A DNA stretch of 64,000 nt from CAYRAV01 sp964422365. Lineage in GTDB: Bacteria; Bacillota; Clostridia; Lachnospirales; Lachnospiraceae. Shown here one piece after another: positions 61,904 through 64,000 of the stretch. The notes under the pieces were generated by a model, which did not search any database, was not told the DNA's origin, and saw only the letters and a program-made list of their open reading frames with translations. The first letter of the stretch is position 1; each line of letters starts with the position of its first letter. Made by a program: the position numbers and the translations under genes. The DNA lies in the NCBI GenBank assembly GCA_964422365.1, contig CAYRAV010000008.1, positions 1-64,000 of the forward strand. Reading direction: 5' to 3'.

Positions 61904-64000
61904 CTATATATCACCAAAATCAAAATCATCTAATTCATCAATTGCCTCTTGCTCCACTTCTGTTATTGGTGCCGCAATATATTCAGCAGCACTCTCCTTG
62001 GAAATGCCTAAAATTTCACCAATATTTTCTGCAATATCTGCTTTTTCAGATGGTGTAAATACAGAAAATGTTCTCCTAAGGCAGACCAAAGCCGGTTTAA
62101 ATTCTATCTCATCCAATTCTGAAATATACTCAAATAGTTTTTCCCATAAACTTAACCTGCTAACCAAAGAACGTCTGTTTTTCATCGACAATCCTTCAAA
62201 CCATCCTGCACCATCTGAGGCAGGTGTACCTTTAGAAAGCCTTCTGCTAATCAGTTCTACTAACATTTCATTGGTAAATTTTCCCCGTTCTGTTAAAATA
62301 GCAGCTGCATATCCTGATATTCGCATATTAATATCATCTCTGTCTGCCAGTTGTCCTAACAAATCAATCCACTGTTCTTCCTTCAAAAATTCATGTGACA
62401 GACAGGCAGCATTCACTTTTTCTATAGCAGTAATAATTTCATCAGATGCACCTTTATCACAAACCGCCTCATTTCCAAGCCCTAAACAGAAACGCAGAAA
62501 TAATGTTTCCATCAATGGCACCAGGGAACCTGTTTCCAATCTTCTAAGATTTCCAAACCGCATAATAGACGAAAGTGTTCCGATTGTATTTCCAATATCA
62601 ACAACAGCGGTACAGTCTGCTGCCATATTCTGCACTGCCAAAACTGCTGTATGCACAACATTTGAAATACCACACAAAAACGCCTCTGACAAAATCATAG
62701 CAGTCTGACTTAAGTTCTCTGCATTTGTAAGTTGTGTACTGAGTTCCAATCCTGCTGCCTGTAAAATGGTATCCCCCTTCAAAGAGGCTTCTACAATCTC
62801 AATCTCCACTTCCGGATTCCACTGCAGTGACCACAATTCTGCCCAGGTAGCATTATCCTGCGGTCTTGCAAGTTGTTTGCAGAACTGTATTTCTAAAACG
62901 CGTATTCTATGCAAAAAGAAAGACCGATTCAAATCAAGAAAAGCTGATTTTTCTGATTTTACTCTTAAATTTTCTCTCAAATCAAGTTCTAACTCCTGCA
63001 TTACAGGCGATAAATATTTTTCCAGCTTAAGTTCTTTTAACTGCCTTTGGAAATCCTCCTGTACGGAAGTACATACAACCCCCTTTGGCAAACGTCCAAT
63101 CTTCGTGCCAATTTCTGTTGCAGCACATGCTAACGATATCTCTCCAAAACTTCCATGCCCCATACAGGTAATCGCTGCATCTCTTAAATCTTCCAGCGAA
63201 GGACTTGTTCCATTTCGCATAACCGCCAGTGCCTTTGTTAACCGCAATGCTTCTATTACTTCTGCGGAGGACGTTCCATATCCTTTTTCACGCTGAAATT
63301 TTGCCAACGAAGTCAGATATTCCGCTGCCGAATCTGCCTGTTTCCCTGCAGTTCTGTTTTTCCACAAAATCTCATAATAGGCAGGTGCCTTACTTCCTGC
63401 TCCGTATCCTGAGCGTGAAGACAAACGGTAATAGGAATATGGCATCAAAGTTGCCTTAGAAGACAACTCTGGTAATTTTTTCAAAAGTTTTTCGTCTTCT
63501 TTTGAGTAGTCTGTTTCTGCTAAACCCATTGTATGAAAAGCACCTGTAATCACAGCGATGTTTTCTGTTGCTGTTCCTTCCTCTACTGCCTTGAAAATCA
63601 CTTTTCTCATATAAGCTTCTCTAATCTGATTGTATCTGCTTTTCGGAGTAAATTCTCGGAGAGCCCCTCCATACTGCACAGCTGCTTCTATGAAATCTTC
63701 ATAACATTCATTGTACTCAAAGTTGTATTCCCAGAAGCTGTCAATGCTTATTCCTAACTGCTTTTCCAGTTGCTCATATACATTAAAATTTTCCAGTTTT
63801 ACAGAATCTGGCTTCCTATCAGATTCTGATTCTTCTTTTGATTTTCTTGGATTTTCCTCTTCTAATTCTCTTAATTCTTCCTGTGCCTTCTCTTCTTCCT
63901 CTTTCTCTAATGCTAGTGTAACCTTTGCAGGTAAATCACAAAACTGTACCGGCACTTTATGTCTATATGCCCACAGCATTGCCTGATATTCCGGAGAAAA
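61904..64000 (-). CDS. DUF5682 protein, N-terminus cut by window edge
   Basis: The frame is open to the edge (698 codons present), reading FSPEYQAMLWAYRHKVPVQFCDLPAK, so the first ATG in the window is internal. The N-terminal part is a ChaN/TraB-like region with NIAVITGAFHTMGL. An acidic, coiled segment (about 25-65) and a helical C-terminal half follow, ending ELDDFDFGDI. DUF5682 proteins occur with VWA and MoxR genes; activity is not established. A MoxR ATPase gene is expected just beyond position 64000. Confidence 0.85.
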   Translation of the reverse strand, partial: FSPEYQAMLWAYRHKVPVQFCDLPAKVTLALEKEEEEKAQEELRELEEENPRKSKEESESDRKPDSVKLENFNVYEQLEKQLGISIDSFWEYNFEYNECYEDFIEAAVQYGGALREFTPKSRYNQIREAYMRKVIFKAVEEGTATENIAVITGAFHTMGLAETDYSKEDEKLLKKLPELSSKATLMPYSYYRLSSRSGYGAGSKAPAYYEILWKNRTAGKQADSAAEYLTSLAKFQREKGYGTSSAEVIEALRLTKALAVMRNGTSPSLEDLRDAAITCMGHGSFGEISLACAATEIGTKIGRLPKGVVCTSVQEDFQRQLKELKLEKYLSPVMQELELDLRENLRVKSEKSAFLDLNRSFFLHRIRVLEIQFCKQLARPQDNATWAELWSLQWNPEVEIEIVEASLKGDTILQAAGLELSTQLTNAENLSQTAMILSEAFLCGISNVVHTAVLAVQNMAADCTAVVDIGNTIGTLSSIMRFGNLRRLETGSLVPLMETLFLRFCLGLGNEAVCDKGASDEIITAIEKVNAACLSHEFLKEEQWIDLLGQLADRDDINMRISGYAAAILTERGKFTNEMLVELISRRLSKGTPASDGAGWFEGLSMKNRRSLVSRLSLWEKLFEYISELDEIEFKPALVCLRRTFSVFTPSEKADIAENIGEILGISKESAAEYIAAPITEVEQEAIDELDDFDFGDI

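Noticed and set aside
62766..63296. 176-codon plus-strand frame opposite the DUF5682 gene
   Set aside because: Antisense shadow of a conserved frame, with no ribosome binding site or family resemblance.
1..64000. CRISPR array, prophage or integrative element
   Set aside because: No regularly spaced repeats, integrase, phage structural genes or attachment sites were recognised. Repeats seen are dispersed, not arrayed.

Overview
The window is AT-rich bacterial chromosome and looks like an anaerobic, low-GC Firmicute, most likely Lachnospiraceae or a close clostridial relative. This rests on the hrcA-grpE-dnaK order behind a CIRCE operator, AGGAGG-type ribosome binding sites, a glmS ribozyme, GerMN and DUF4250 proteins, a type-2 ArgC and a eukaryote-like NADP isocitrate dehydrogenase. 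No rRNA, tRNA, CRISPR array, prophage or transposase gene was seen. The species cannot be named from sequence alone.

Layout. 0-2.3 kb: heat-shock operon (hrcA, grpE, start of dnaK) on the minus strand. 2.3-9.5 kb: comEC, a GerMN lipoprotein split by an in-frame stop, a two-component system, comEA and a small YdcZ-type transporter. 9.9-16.7 kb: arginine biosynthesis (argC, GNAT, argJ, argB, argD on minus; argG divergent on plus) around a 660-bp control region. 16.8-24.3 kb: small membrane proteins, an EamA transporter, the adaptor MecA, an EAL phosphodiesterase, a YcxB-like protein and a VTC-like protein. 24.7-29.7 kb: a class A penicillin-binding protein and a PAS/GGDEF/GAF/HisKA/REC signalling protein, each interrupted by one in-frame stop. 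30-42 kb: aspartokinase with a tiny lysine-rich upstream ORF, glgB, a GIY-YIG protein, glmS with its ribozyme, maf, icd, a secreted C39-like protein and an M18 aminopeptidase. 42-45 kb: bioY with a BirA-type operator over a consensus promoter, then a HinfI-type restriction-modification pair. 45-51 kb: SEC-C protein, a candidate small RNA, ndk, a small membrane protein, rarA, a zinc hydrolase, DUF4250 and YigZ. 51-58.5 kb: a minus-strand run of small proteins of the kinds found in poly-immunity loci (R2K ATP-grasp, DUF6630-like, DUF4253, Imm7) plus a HEAT-repeat protein and a short UppS paralogue. 58.5-60.6 kb: RtcB with a DUF434 protein and a leader ORF. 60.7-64 kb: VWA and DUF5682 proteins, cut by the window edge.

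Two families of short, transposase-less inverted-repeat elements are scattered between genes. Family 1 has ends like GAGTGTGTTTGAAAATT and sometimes an internal covarying hairpin. Family 2 has ends like GTTACAGTTCA. They explain most intergenic stretches without genes. The most unusual observation is that three otherwise intact reading frames (GerMN protein, PBP1A, hybrid sensor) each contain exactly one in-frame stop (TAA, TGA, TAA) within 23 kb.
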